DNA of 34,013 nucleotides from contig CALLLR010000055.1 in NCBI GenBank assembly GCA_938008185.1, forward strand, positions 1 through 34,013, written 5' to 3'. Position 1 is the stretch's first letter; every line of letters begins with the position of its first letter. Made by a program: the position numbers and the translations under genes. This stretch comes from an uncultured Saprospiraceae bacterium (GTDB lineage Bacteria > Bacteroidota > Bacteroidia > Chitinophagales > Saprospiraceae). Below, in pieces: positions 16,771-25,160 of this stretch. Below the pieces are notes generated by a model. That model was not told the origin of the DNA, searched no databases, and worked only from the letters and a program-made list of their open reading frames with translations.

Positions 16771-17682
16771 TTAAATGCCACTGCCCATCTGATCCTCCTC
16801 TTTCAGTTGATCATTGATTTTTGCTTTGGCACTAAGGCGTGCGCGAGTGACACGAATAGCAAAGTTTACCACATTTTCGAGGGCATCATAACGGGGAGGA
16901 ACGAAATTTTGGAATATTTTATCTTCATTTAAGGTCAACGAAACCTGTGCCCCCCGACCACGGGAGGGTTCTTCTCTTACGTAAATAGAGAAGTTCTTTG
17001 CTCCATTTGGAGCAATCCATTTTTTATAAAATAAATCATAAAAATCACGTGCTATTTTGGAACGGGTTTCATCGATGATCAAACCGTCAATTTCTAGAAC
17101 ATCTACTGGGACTGTCGCTCGGGCCTTTTTGGTAGAAGTAATTGTTTTTTTCTTGTTGGTAGGAATTAGTTTTTCAAGTACTGGGGCAAGTCTTTTATTG
17201 GCAGGTGGCGGAACGACTACGGCTGTACTTTCTTTAGTTTGTATGGTGGTGGTACTAGGCGGAACAGTTTCGGCTATTGCTTCTTTTTGCAAGGTGATGG
17301 TCTTTTCCGGATAGTACAAAGAATCGATAAAGATAGTGCCCAGGTCGTTACGGATTTGGAAAATCACCCTGTAATCATCCGCCTTGTTTTTATAAAAACT
17401 GCTACGGCCAAGGATTTTTGTACGATTAGGACTAACTGTAAAATTTCCGCTCTGATGATGTTTAGCGGTTCCGTTAGATCCAGATTTGGTAATATCCATT
17501 TTTTGGTAGAGCGTCAGTTCTTGGTCAGAATCATTTTTGATCATTCCTCGGAGCTCAATTTTTTTAGTTTTGGGCAATTCTACAACCTCAATCCAGGCAC
17601 TGATGTTAACGGACTCGCTCTGAGCAGTCAGATTACTGATGGCCAGAAGAAAAAACATGATGTATAAATTAACCCCTTTCAT
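16771..17682 (-). CDS. csgE: CsgE fused to an N-terminal CsgC/CsgH-like domain
   Basis: Start ATG at 17682 (MKGVNLYIMFFLLAISNLTA), 303 residues, against about 129 in E. coli CsgE. After the signal peptide, residues about 22-125 form a beta-rich module with KKIELRGMIKNDSD, MDITKSGSNGTAKHHQSGNF and DDYRVIFQIRNDLGTIFIDS. The K-S-G-x-x-G...QSG-x-F pattern is what I associate with CsgH/CsgC curli-inhibitor Ig folds. A Thr/Pro/Lys-rich linker (about 126-192) leads to a CsgE domain (about 194-285): LEIDGLIIDETRSKIARDFY, FYKKWIAPNG, REEPSRGRGAQVSLT, DKIFQNFVPP, which matches E. coli CsgE closely. CsgE is the periplasmic adaptor that delivers CsgA to CsgG. The CsgE part is firm; the CsgH-like assignment is from pattern only. 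Confidence 0.88.
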   Translation of the reverse strand: MKGVNLYIMFFLLAISNLTAQSESVNISAWIEVVELPKTKKIELRGMIKNDSDQELTLYQKMDITKSGSNGTAKHHQSGNFTVSPNRTKILGRSSFYKNKADDYRVIFQIRNDLGTIFIDSLYYPEKTITLQKEAIAETVPPSTTTIQTKESTAVVVPPPANKRLAPVLEKLIPTNKKKTITSTKKARATVPVDVLEIDGLIIDETRSKIARDFYDLFYKKWIAPNGAKNFSIYVREEPSRGRGAQVSLTLNEDKIFQNFVPPRYDALENVVNFAIRVTRARLSAKAKINDQLKEEDQMGSGI

Positions 17683-17734
17683 ATCGCTGACTATTATAAA
17701 CAATAATTAGGTAAAAATCAAGGGGGAGAAGATT

Positions 17735-18286
17735 TTAGATTTTGGATTGTTCTATTTTTAATCTCAATCCATCACCTTCCTGAATAATTCTTATTTCCTT
17801 ATTTTCAATATTTCCTTCTAAAACTTGGATAATTTCGTTATCGTTTCCTATTTGGATAAGGTCAATATTCAGACCATCTACTTGATTGATTGACTGAACA
17901 ATTTTATTATCATTTCCATCCTGGAGAATATTGATTTCGTTATTTGATCCAATCATGTCTAATTCGTAATAATTATTACTACCTTGTTGAACAAGTGCTA
18001 ATTTATTAGCTTGTCCTTCCTGCCGAATAATGGCAAGGTTGAATTCACCACTTTGCAATAACTGTGCAATATTTGCCTTTTTACTATCCGTTAGTGTTTG
18101 GAAAACTTCGGCTTCGTTACCTCTTCCTTTTTGCTGAATAATGGTTTGGTTACCATTCTGTGCGTTGATTTCCTGCTCTAACAAAAGAGAGGACTCCTGT
18201 AGAAAGTCTTCCGGTGTTTGTCCAAAGGCAAGGGAAGCTGTAAAAAGAATGGTCGTTATTAAAACGAATTTTATAGAAAATTTCAT
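17735..18286 (-). CDS. Curlin-repeat protein, CsgB-like minor curlin
   Basis: 183 residues from the ATG at 18286 (MKFSIKFVLITTILFTASLA, cleavage after FGQ). A longer frame back to 18349 would run through the hairpin at 18303-18336 and is rejected. The mature protein has imperfect curlin repeats of the Q-x-G-x-x-N type (QLLQSGEFNLAIIRQEGQAN, VQQGSNN, ILQDGNDN, IQIGNDN, IIQEGDG). They are fewer and less regular than in the upstream gene, and the C-terminus is charged (LRLKIEQSKI). This fits a nucleator/minor subunit like CsgB, by analogy with E. coli. It sits between the csgA-like gene and csgE, all on the same strand. Confidence 0.82.
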   Translation of the reverse strand: MKFSIKFVLITTILFTASLAFGQTPEDFLQESSLLLEQEINAQNGNQTIIQQKGRGNEAEVFQTLTDSKKANIAQLLQSGEFNLAIIRQEGQANKLALVQQGSNNYYELDMIGSNNEINILQDGNDNKIVQSINQVDGLNIDLIQIGNDNEIIQVLEGNIENKEIRIIQEGDGLRLKIEQSKI

Positions 18287-18302
18287 GAGCTTTTTTTGAT
18301 AG

Positions 18303-18336
18303 AAAAGATTCCGTCTCTCCAGAGACGGAATCTTTT
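18303..18336 (-). terminator. Hairpin between the two curlin genes (terminator/processing stem)
   Basis: AAAAGATTCCGTCTCT pairs perfectly with AGAGACGGAATCTTTT around a minimal CC centre (effective four-base loop), a 16-bp stem 22 bp after the csgA-like stop. On the minus strand the 3' arm ends in TTTT, so it can act as a leaky terminator or RNA-stabilising stem that lowers downstream expression relative to the major curlin. Confidence 0.8.
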
Positions 18337-18357
18337 TAGTAAAACACAAACAATATC

Positions 18358-19200
18358 TTAGTTCTCGGACTGAGAAACCGTAGCAGTGTTACGGCTTCCT
18401 GCCTGTAGAATAATACTGTTGTTAGTTTGGCCAGTCTGCGTGTTGATCGCATCGTTAGCGTTACCTTCCTGGCTGATAGCAGCAGCATTTTCATTTCCAT
18501 CTTGAGAAAGAAGAATGTTGTTGTTGTCACCAAATTGATCAAGTAAAACCTGATTTTCAGCACCAGCGAAATTGTTGTTACCATTCTGAGCAACGTTCAT
18601 CGTATTTCCGTTACCTTCCTGCATAGCAGAAATGTTGTTAGAAACACCAGTTTGCTGAATGATAGCAGCACTGTTACTACCTAGTTGTTGAATAGAGATA
18701 GAACTGTTTTCACCAGCTTGCTCCTGTGTGGCAAGGTTGTTATCACCTACCTGCTGAACAAAGGCAGTGTTGACTCCAAGACCAGCCTGTAATTGAATCA
18801 CTGTGTTGCCATTACCTTCTTGAGTAGCGGTAAGGTCGTTACCAGTACCCTCAACTTCCTGACGAGTAGTATTCAAGTTACCTTCCTGAGAGATAGCAGA
18901 TACGTTATCTCCATCTGCCATAAGGCTCACGGCGTTATTAGCATCTCCTACCTGAGCAAGATTAACGGCGTTGTTACCACCACTTAGCTGAATTTCTCCA
19001 ACGTTATTAGTTCCAGCCTGGCTTAAATCAACAACGTTGTTGTCTGCATTCTGGATAACTAAAGTTGAGTTGGTAGCTCCCTGCTGAGTGATACCTGCAT
19101 TGTTGTCATCACCAAGTTGCTGAAGATTACTAGTGTTGCTTTGGGCACATAATAATCCTGCTGATAACAAAATGGATAGAGAAAGAAAAATCTTTTTCAT
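18358..19200 (-). CDS. Major curlin, CsgA-like, about 11 repeats
   Basis: 280 residues with a signal peptide (MKKIFLSLSILLSAGLLCAQ). The mature part is built almost wholly of curlin half-repeats of 10-12 residues with the core Q-x-G-x-x-N (LSQAGTNN, LAQVGDAN, ISQEGNLN, ATQEGNGN, AMQEGNGN, LLSQDGNENA, ISQEGNAN). I count about 22 half-units, or about 11 beta-hairpin coils, against 5 repeats in E. coli CsgA. Composition is rich in Asn, Gln, Gly and Ala and almost without charged residues, as expected of a functional amyloid subunit. It is the first gene of the curli operon and has a 434-bp upstream gap. Confidence 0.9.
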   Translation of the reverse strand: MKKIFLSLSILLSAGLLCAQSNTSNLQQLGDDNNAGITQQGATNSTLVIQNADNNVVDLSQAGTNNVGEIQLSGGNNAVNLAQVGDANNAVSLMADGDNVSAISQEGNLNTTRQEVEGTGNDLTATQEGNGNTVIQLQAGLGVNTAFVQQVGDNNLATQEQAGENSSISIQQLGSNSAAIIQQTGVSNNISAMQEGNGNTMNVAQNGNNNFAGAENQVLLDQFGDNNNILLSQDGNENAAAISQEGNANDAINTQTGQTNNSIILQAGSRNTATVSQSEN

Positions 19201-19245
19201 GAGTGTCTAAAATTTAATGGTTAAAAAATATTTTGCAAGAATTTT

Positions 19246-19277
19246 AATAAATGTGCATTCGAGAATACACATTTATT
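19246..19277 (-). promoter_or_regulatory. Stem-loop in the csgA-like 5' leader
   Basis: AATAAATGTG pairs with CACATTTATT around 12 bases, 46 bp upstream of the csgA-like ATG. On the plus strand it is followed by a run of T and would look like a terminator, but no plus-strand gene leads into it. In the minus direction it is a leader stem that may stabilise the mRNA or bind a regulator. Confidence 0.4.
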
Positions 19278-19486
19278 TTTTTTGGAGTTGGGGGGGCACC
19301 ACCAATATTGGCGTTAAATTGCTCTAAATTGGGACGTTGGAGAAATACGTCTTAGTGAATAGTTGTTAACAGTCAAAAAAGTAAGCCTATAATTAAGTTT
19401 TAATTTAAGTTATGTGGCCTTAATGAAATGCTTTACTTAGGAGTTGTGGGAGAACAAGATACTACTTTTAAAAATATCCAGCAATA

Positions 19487-19494
19487 CAAATGTA
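19487..19494 (-). promoter_or_regulatory. Possible Bacteroidota -7 box for the curli operon
   Basis: The minus strand reads TACATTTG, an exact TAnnTTTG match. No clear -33 TTG is seen at the usual spacing. If used, the leader would be about 280 bases. Confidence 0.3.
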
Positions 19495-19634
19495 AGGGAA
19501 TCTTTGGCCATTTAAAAGCCTGTAAGTAAAATTACCCTAAACATGGTAGTAAAAGCAAGCAGATTAAATCCCTGGGAAAAATCTAACCCACTTGTCTATT
19601 TACTTTTTATATATTAACATTTAATACTTTAAAT

Positions 19635-21410
19635 TTAGGGTTCCATATCTTCTTTATCAAGCAAGAGTGCTAATTCTTCTAGTTGTTCTGCAGAAATTGT
19701 GGACGGGGCGTCGATCATCATGTCCCGTCCCTGATTGTTTTTTGGGAAAGCAATAAAGTCCCGGATAGAGGATTGTCCCTTTAATACAGCACACAACCGA
19801 TCAAAACCAAATGCGATTCCACCGTGGGGTGGTGCTCCGTATTCAAACGCACCAAGCAAAAACCCAAACTGGTCAGCTGCTTCTTCTTTTGAAAAGCCCA
19901 ACAGATCAAAATTCCGAGACTGTAGTGCTCGGTCGTGAATACGAATAGAACCACCACCAATTTCAGAACCATTAATTACTAGATCATAGGCATCTGCTCT
20001 TAAAGATTTCATGGTTGCGTGGTCACCGTCCATCATACGATCAATATCTTCTTTTTTTGGAGAAGTAAACGGATGGTGCATAGCGTGGAAACGGTCAGAT
20101 TCTTCGTCCCATTCCAAAAGTGGAAAATCTAAAACCCATAATGGCTTAAAATCTCCTTCCTTCATCAAGCCCATTCTTCGTCCCATTTCCAGCCGAAGAT
20201 TGTTGAGCTGTTTTCTGGTCTTTTCAGTTTCTCCGGAAAGAATCAGTAATAAATCTCCTGGTTTTGCATTCATCTTGTCTGCCCAGCGTTTTAGATCATC
20301 ATCAGAAAAGAATTTACCAACCGAAGACTTAAAAGTTCCATCGGGATTAAGCTTGACATAAACGAGTCCTTTCGCTCCAATCTGCGGTTGTTGCATCCAT
20401 TCGGTAAGCGCTTTGATATCTTTATTAGAATAGGCATCGGCCTGACCGGTTGCACAAATTCCGACGACGAGTTCTGCGTTGTCAAAAACGGAAAACCCTT
20501 TTTGCTGTGCAACATCGTTTAATTCTGTAAAAGCCATATCAAAACGTAAATCGGGTTTGTCCGAACCATACTTTTCCATCGCTTTATCGTAGGATATCCG
20601 GGGGAAGTCTGCTAGTTCTACTCCGATGGTGGTTTTAAATAAATGTTTAGTTAATCCCTCAAAAGTATTCAGGATGTCTTCCTGCGTTACAAAGGACATT
20701 TCACAATCAATCTGCGTAAATTCCGGTTGGCGGTCCGCTCGTAAATCTTCGTCTCTGAAACATTTTACAATCTGAAAATACTTATCGAAACCGGCCACCA
20801 TTAGAATTTGTTTGAAAGTCTGCGGAGATTGAGGTAAAGCATAAAATTGTCCAGTATTCATTCGGCTGGGTACTACAAAATCGCGGGCACCTTCGGGAGT
20901 GCTCTTGATCAGTACGGGTGTTTCTACCTCAATAAAATCTTTACCCGCCAGGTATTTACGAGTCTCAATAGCTAGCTGGCTTCTAAAAATAATATTGTCC
21001 TGTACTTTTTTTCTACGTAAATCCAGATAGCGGTATTTCATGCGAAGATCTTCTCCTCCATCCGTCTCTTCTTCGATGGTGAAAGGAGGCGTTTTAGCGG
21101 CGTTAAGTATTTCCAGTGATTTGACCTTTATCTCAATATTTCCGGTTGGACGATTAGGATTTTTATTAGTTCGCTCTCTGACTAGTCCCGATATTTTTAA
21201 AACATACTCGCGGCCTAACTTCCGCGCCTGATTACAAAGCGCTTCGTCGTCTTCCATATTAAAAACCAACTGCGTGATGCCATATCGGTCTCGTAAGTCA
21301 ATAAATGTCATTCCGCCAAAGTCCCGACTGGCCTGTAGCCATCCGCTAAGCGTTATGTTCTGATCAATATGATCCATTCTAAGTTCGCCACAATTGTGTG
21401 TTCTGTACAT
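19635..21410 (-). CDS. aspS: Aspartyl-tRNA synthetase
   Basis: 591 residues, full length for the bacterial family. An N-terminal OB-fold anticodon-binding domain (about 1-105; [28 protein letters not shown]) is followed by the class II catalytic core: [25 protein letters not shown], motif 2 [18 protein letters not shown], the bacterial insertion (about 290-410), and motif 3 GIAFGFDRL near the C-terminus. It charges tRNA-Asp in the cytoplasm. The bacterial-type insertion is present; whether it is discriminating or also charges tRNA-Asn cannot be told here. ATG at 21410 starts the conserved [11 protein letters not shown] -7-like box lies about 50 bp upstream. Confidence 0.97.
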   Translation of the reverse strand: MYRTHNCGELRMDHIDQNITLSGWLQASRDFGGMTFIDLRDRYGITQLVFNMEDDEALCNQARKLGREYVLKISGLVRERTNKNPNRPTGNIEIKVKSLEILNAAKTPPFTIEEETDGGEDLRMKYRYLDLRRKKVQDNIIFRSQLAIETRKYLAGKDFIEVETPVLIKSTPEGARDFVVPSRMNTGQFYALPQSPQTFKQILMVAGFDKYFQIVKCFRDEDLRADRQPEFTQIDCEMSFVTQEDILNTFEGLTKHLFKTTIGVELADFPRISYDKAMEKYGSDKPDLRFDMAFTELNDVAQQKGFSVFDNAELVVGICATGQADAYSNKDIKALTEWMQQPQIGAKGLVYVKLNPDGTFKSSVGKFFSDDDLKRWADKMNAKPGDLLLILSGETEKTRKQLNNLRLEMGRRMGLMKEGDFKPLWVLDFPLLEWDEESDRFHAMHHPFTSPKKEDIDRMMDGDHATMKSLRADAYDLVINGSEIGGGSIRIHDRALQSRNFDLLGFSKEEAADQFGFLLGAFEYGAPPHGGIAFGFDRLCAVLKGQSSIRDFIAFPKNNQGRDMMIDAPSTISAEQLEELALLLDKEDMEP

Positions 21411-21460
21411 ATTTGAAGGTGATTTAAATTTTTAAATGTTAAGAATTGGAAATTCGGTTA

Positions 21461-21468
21461 CAAAAATA
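21461..21468 (-). promoter_or_regulatory. Candidate -7 box for aspS
   Basis: The minus strand reads TATTTTTG, an exact TAnnTTTG match, 51 bp before the aspS ATG. No good -33 element was seen. Confidence 0.4.
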
Positions 21469-21537
21469 GCTTATATTAATTTCTTTCGCATCGTGGCATC
21501 TGTCCATGTTTTCTTGAATGTGTGAAATTAGGAAAAA

Positions 21538-21570
21538 TTGAACAAGCCCTTGTTCAATTGGCTACCTTTG
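21538..21570 (+). promoter_or_regulatory. Promoter with a perfect 20-bp palindrome, upstream of a pseudogene
   Basis: TTGAACAAG-CC-CTTGTTCAA (21538-21557) is a perfect inverted repeat. Its first TTG lies 22 bp before TACCTTTG (21563-21570), an exact TAnnTTTG box, giving a TTG-N22-TAnnTTTG promoter overlapped by a possible operator. The start codon of the pseudogene follows at 21601. Confidence 0.4.
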
Positions 21571-21600
21571 CTACTTGATTTTAGAATCTTTAAATGCAAT

Positions 21601-22276
21601 ATGAGCGAGTACGTTAAAAAATTTGGTACAGCACCGGTATTTTTTACCGCTATATCTACGATTTTAGGGGCGGTAATGTTTCTGCGATTTGGATTTGCGG
21701 TAGGACAGATTGGATTATTTGGAACTCCGGAACGGATAATAACCTGCCGCTTTTTGAATATTCTAAATATAAACCTTCTTACCTGGAAAATATGATCGAT
21801 AATTTAGGGTTGGTACGGTCTGTAGATTTCGACGTAGTGGTTTTGGGTAGTTCGGAAAGAGGATATGGGTTTAAAAAAGAGATACATATTTGGATCAGTT
21901 TTTCTGATTACGAAAATGCCAATCTCATGATTTTGTTGGGGTACATTATAATTGGGCATAATGATTGGAAGGATAGTTATATAAAATATTCGCAATATAT
22001 CCTGAGGAATCTTTGGAAGAAGAGCGCGGAAATCTTTTTGCGTTGATCAAAGATGGTCAATTGCCTATATCCCAAAATAAAATTGCGTTTATTCCCCGTA
22101 AGGGAAACACAGAACCACGTGCAGTAATTAACGAAAAATCACAGGATGCAGATTTGATTATTTTAGGGTTTAGAGGAGAAACAATAAAACAGGAAGGGAT
22201 AGAGGTGTTTGATGGCTACGAAAAATTAGGCAATACTTTATTTGTTAATGCAGCAGAAAAAGTGATTATCAAGTAA
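21601..22276 (+). pseudogene. Decayed SLC12/Na-K-Cl cotransporter-type permease remnant
   Basis: Three frames carry consecutive pieces of one family. The first, from the ATG at 21601, is the family N-terminus KKFGTAPVFFTAISTILGAV then MFLRFGFAVGQ. Near 21717 the sequence jumps to the C-terminal cytoplasmic domain (DFDVVVLGSSERG, IHIWISFSDYENANLMILLG, GHNDWK) in another frame. Around 21990-22010 a further shift leads to PEESLEEERGNLFALIKDGQ, LPISQNKIAFIPR and DADLIILGFRGET up to the stop. Nearly all transmembrane segments are missing: about 225 codons remain of the roughly 700 or more usual for the family. An internal deletion plus at least one frameshift is the simplest explanation. The upstream promoter still looks intact. 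Family assignment is from recalled motifs. Confidence 0.8.
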
Positions 22277-22367
22277 AATTTTGTCGGTGACTCAGCCAGA
22301 ATTGTAGAAGTTGATCTTTGTGTCTTACTTATCACAGTATTATGACAAAAAATCTAACTGTAAACTT

Positions 22368-22375
22368 TACTTTTG
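22368..22375 (+). promoter_or_regulatory. Candidate -7 box for hemA
   Basis: TACTTTTG matches TAnnTTTG exactly, 43 bp before the hemA ATG. No clear -33 TTG is visible. Confidence 0.4.
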
Positions 22376-22418
22376 CAGTCAAGGCTAATAGATCTAGCTA
22401 CCAAAGAAACCTTATTTA

Positions 22419-23624
22419 ATGATCGGAGGCTATAAAATTTTAACGGTTACTCATCACAATGTCAAACTTAATACGTTGGGGCAATACGCCTTTTCCTGTG
22501 AGGATACCAAATTACCTGCTCATTTACTTTCCTTAAAAGAACAACTAGAGATAGAGGAGATTATGTATCTATCTACTTGTAACCGAATCACGTATTTTTT
22601 TTACACGGATCAAAAAATAGAGAATTCTTTCATCAACTCTTTCTTCCAGAATGTCAATAATTCGGTTGATCTGGCTATGCTGGATCAGGTTCAGAAATAC
22701 GAAGGACGCGAAGCATTAAATCACCTTTTTGAAGTTGCTGCTTCTATGAACTCTCTAGTAGTAGGGGAGCGGGAAATCCTACGCCAGTTACGTGAAGCTT
22801 ACAAAAAGTGTCACAGTCTAAAGTTGACTGGTGATCATTTAAGAGTTGCAATGACTTCTGCTGTAGAAGGGGCTAAAGAAATTTATGCACGTACACGTAT
22901 TGGTGAAAAACCAGTTTCCATCGTATCTCTGGCTATTCAGAAGTTACTAGGTCAAAAAGTCTCCCGCAATGCCAGAATATTACTGGTTGGTGCTGGGCAA
23001 ACAAATACCTTGGTAGTAAAATTTTTACGGAAGCACGAATTTAATAATATTACCATTTTTAACCGTAGTCTTGATCGAGCTAGACAACTGGCAGGCATTA
23101 TCAAAGGACGCAGTGCTGCCCTCGAAGACTTATACAACTATAGGAAAGGTTTTGATGTGATGATTATTTGTACTGGTGCTACGGAGGCGTTGGTTAATTC
23201 ACAACTTTATAGCCAACTTCTTCAAGGCGAAAAAGATACCAAACTTTTGATTGATCTGGCGATACCAAATAATATTGATCGTGAAGTAGTCAACGAATTT
23301 AATGTTCATTATATTGAAATTGAGGACCTGCGTAATTTAGCCAAAGAAAACCTTAGTTTTCGACAGAACGAGGTGGTGAAAGGTAGGAAGATGTTAAAAA
23401 GAAAAATCGACGCTTTCACCGAATTACACCGACAACGTCAGATTGTCAAAGCAATGAAAAATGTCCCGGCAGAAATAAAAGCCGTAAAGTCTCACGCGAT
23501 TAATAAAGTATTTAAGAAAGATATGGAAAACTTGGACGAGGATACCAAAGAACTTATTAATCGGATGATGGATTACATGGAAAAACAATGCATCGGTATT
23601 CCAATGAAAGCGGTAAAACAATAA
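22419..23624 (+). CDS. hemA: Glutamyl-tRNA reductase
   Basis: 401 residues. It reduces glutamyl-tRNA to glutamate-1-semialdehyde, the first step of C5 heme/tetrapyrrole synthesis. The catalytic domain has the active-site motif LSTCNR with Cys54, and the conserved SLVVGEREILRQLREAYKKC. An NADPH-binding Rossmann segment follows (ARILLVGAGQTNTLVVKFL) with FNRSLDRARQLA and DVMIICTGA, then a C-terminal dimerisation helix region (ENLSFRQNEVVKGRKMLKRK). The C-terminus is slightly short against the ~420 usual. It runs convergently toward the DUF5691-type gene, with 9 bp between stops. No other heme gene is adjacent in the window. Confidence 0.95.
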   Translation: MIGGYKILTVTHHNVKLNTLGQYAFSCEDTKLPAHLLSLKEQLEIEEIMYLSTCNRITYFFYTDQKIENSFINSFFQNVNNSVDLAMLDQVQKYEGREALNHLFEVAASMNSLVVGEREILRQLREAYKKCHSLKLTGDHLRVAMTSAVEGAKEIYARTRIGEKPVSIVSLAIQKLLGQKVSRNARILLVGAGQTNTLVVKFLRKHEFNNITIFNRSLDRARQLAGIIKGRSAALEDLYNYRKGFDVMIICTGATEALVNSQLYSQLLQGEKDTKLLIDLAIPNNIDREVVNEFNVHYIEIEDLRNLAKENLSFRQNEVVKGRKMLKRKIDAFTELHRQRQIVKAMKNVPAEIKAVKSHAINKVFKKDMENLDEDTKELINRMMDYMEKQCIGIPMKAVKQ

Positions 23625-23633
23625 TCAGGTTTT

Positions 23634-25160
23634 CTAATCTTTTCTCAACGCTTTTACCATTTTATAACGTAGTTCCAGCTTCGTCAAACTTCCCAATACA
23701 TCTCTTTCCCAGCCTCCCCAAACGGGTAAATGCTCCGGCCAGTCTCTACTTATTTTAGGATATAAGTCAGCGGGTGTTCGCAGCCCGGCAATGCTAAGAA
23801 TTTTACGAATATGCCAGTCGCCCCAGTGGGTGGCATCTGTAGATTTCAACCAGCTTTTCAGGTGGTCAAAAAATGTAAGGGATAAGTCTTCTTCCCAGTC
23901 GTGCGCTCCTCGTTGTAGTAAAAAGTCTAAAGGGGTGTTTTCCGCAGGTAAATATTTTAGTTCCTTAAACCCGGAAAGTGCTAACTGGTTATATTGAGAT
24001 TTGTCAATAACTGGAATTAGTCGTAAAGGTGCAAAATCCTGCCATAATTTTTCGTTTGTTTTCGATATCCATGTTTGCAAAATTAATTGACTCCATAACT
24101 GATCTTGGTGATGGGTTGCCGCGTCTGAAATCGCATTTAATAGTAGATAGCCGTATTCATGTTCCGTAAATAATGGTAGTAGTTCAGGGGCGGATAATCC
24201 GGTCAGGTCAGACCAATAATTGAGCGGCAATCGGTTGATCATTTGTGCCAGTTGACTGGCTTTATTGCCGCTGCGGTAGAGTTTTGCACTTGCCTTAATT
24301 CCATCCAGGATCATGGTATCATCTACTCCTTTTGGAAGGCTGATTTCTAAAGCTAGTTGGTTGCCGGATTTTTTTATTTTGATTAATTTTTTTAATCGTA
24401 TCAACATACGCTGATTATAAGTGGAGTCAGGAATTAAGGAGAGTAGAGAGGCCGCTGTTTCCTGGGTGTTTTTTTGTTTGGTTGCTAAATGTCGGGAAAG
24501 AAAAGAATCATCTGTTTTCGACAATCCAATTTGGAGTGTATTTAGTAATTTTTTTCTAGTGACGGTACTTTCTTGTTCCCAGGTTTCTTCCAATAATCTA
24601 AGTGCATGCAATGGTTCCACGGCTCGTAGATGGCGTAGATAGCTAGCTCTTTGTTGGGTGTTGCCATTTTCCCAATCTTCTAAAGTAGGGACATAATCCA
24701 GTGCTATCCACTCAGAATTTTGCTGCATCAACCAGCGCCCCCGGTCACCGAGTGCCGGTTGAAGGGCTTGCCATACGACAGGCATTTTAGTGGCTTTATC
24801 CAAGATAAGCGGCAGGGCTTCGGGCGGAAGGGATTTATGATATTTTTTTAAAGTGATGAGAAATTCTGAGAGGATGGATAGATCATTTCTCTTTAAAATC
24901 ATATTCAAATACTGAACGGCTCTTTTGCTACAGATATTCGTTTGTGCCTTCTGGGTGGCAAGTGGTAAATCTCCGGTGAAATCTGCCGGTCGGGTACCAG
25001 CTTTCTTCTTCATACTCATTATCGCAGCTGCCTTCATCATCAATCGAGCTGGATCTTCTTCCTCAATACCAATCGCTTGTAATTCCCGGATCATCTCTTC
25101 GGAGATTTTACTATGATTTGTACCAATCAATCCAATTTGTACCAGTGTTTTCCAATTCAT
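23634..25160 (-). CDS. DUF5691-type protein, unknown function
   Basis: 508 residues, no signal peptide, mostly helical with HEAT-like alternation. The N-terminus WKTLVQIGLIGTNHSK and segments such as ALGDRGRWLMQQN, WENGNTQQRASYLRHLRAV, EPLHALRLLEETW and ALEISLPKG fit what I recall of DUF5691 proteins. These often sit beside SWIM zinc-finger, MoxR-type AAA and von Willebrand factor A genes, but here those partners are absent from the window, so the gene is an orphan. Start ATG at 25160. Stop is 9 bp from the hemA stop. Confidence 0.7.
   Translation of the reverse strand: MNWKTLVQIGLIGTNHSKISEEMIRELQAIGIEEEDPARLMMKAAAIMSMKKKAGTRPADFTGDLPLATQKAQTNICSKRAVQYLNMILKRNDLSILSEFLITLKKYHKSLPPEALPLILDKATKMPVVWQALQPALGDRGRWLMQQNSEWIALDYVPTLEDWENGNTQQRASYLRHLRAVEPLHALRLLEETWEQESTVTRKKLLNTLQIGLSKTDDSFLSRHLATKQKNTQETAASLLSLIPDSTYNQRMLIRLKKLIKIKKSGNQLALEISLPKGVDDTMILDGIKASAKLYRSGNKASQLAQMINRLPLNYWSDLTGLSAPELLPLFTEHEYGYLLLNAISDAATHHQDQLWSQLILQTWISKTNEKLWQDFAPLRLIPVIDKSQYNQLALSGFKELKYLPAENTPLDFLLQRGAHDWEEDLSLTFFDHLKSWLKSTDATHWGDWHIRKILSIAGLRTPADLYPKISRDWPEHLPVWGGWERDVLGSLTKLELRYKMVKALRKD

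Larger units (their letters stand above)
19201..19634. other. 434-bp gene-free leader/promoter region of the curli operon
   Basis: Between aspS (stop at 19635) and the csgA-like gene, no ORF worth reporting is seen. It holds a stem-loop at 19246-19277, a 10-bp palindrome CCAATATTGG at 19302-19311, a run of eight G at about 19289-19296, and a minus-strand -7-like box at 19487-19494. The size and content suit a strongly regulated promoter with a long 5' leader. Confidence 0.6.

Noticed and set aside
16725-16781. N-terminal extension of CsgF overlapping csgE
   Set aside because: A standard signal peptide begins at the ATG at 16724; the extension is the out-of-frame tail of csgE sequence.
18287-18349. 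N-terminal extension of the CsgB-like protein
   Set aside because: It would be translated through the hairpin and puts a charged stretch before a normal signal peptide; ATG at 18286 is better.
18358-19200. CRISPR-like or tandem DNA repeat array
   Set aside because: The periodicity is of short Q-x-G-x-x-N protein repeats with varying DNA, explained by the curlin fold, not by spacer-repeat structure.
21538-22276. Three separate small genes
   Set aside because: The pieces join into one transporter family in order (N-terminus, then C-terminal domain in two frames), so a pseudogene explains them better.
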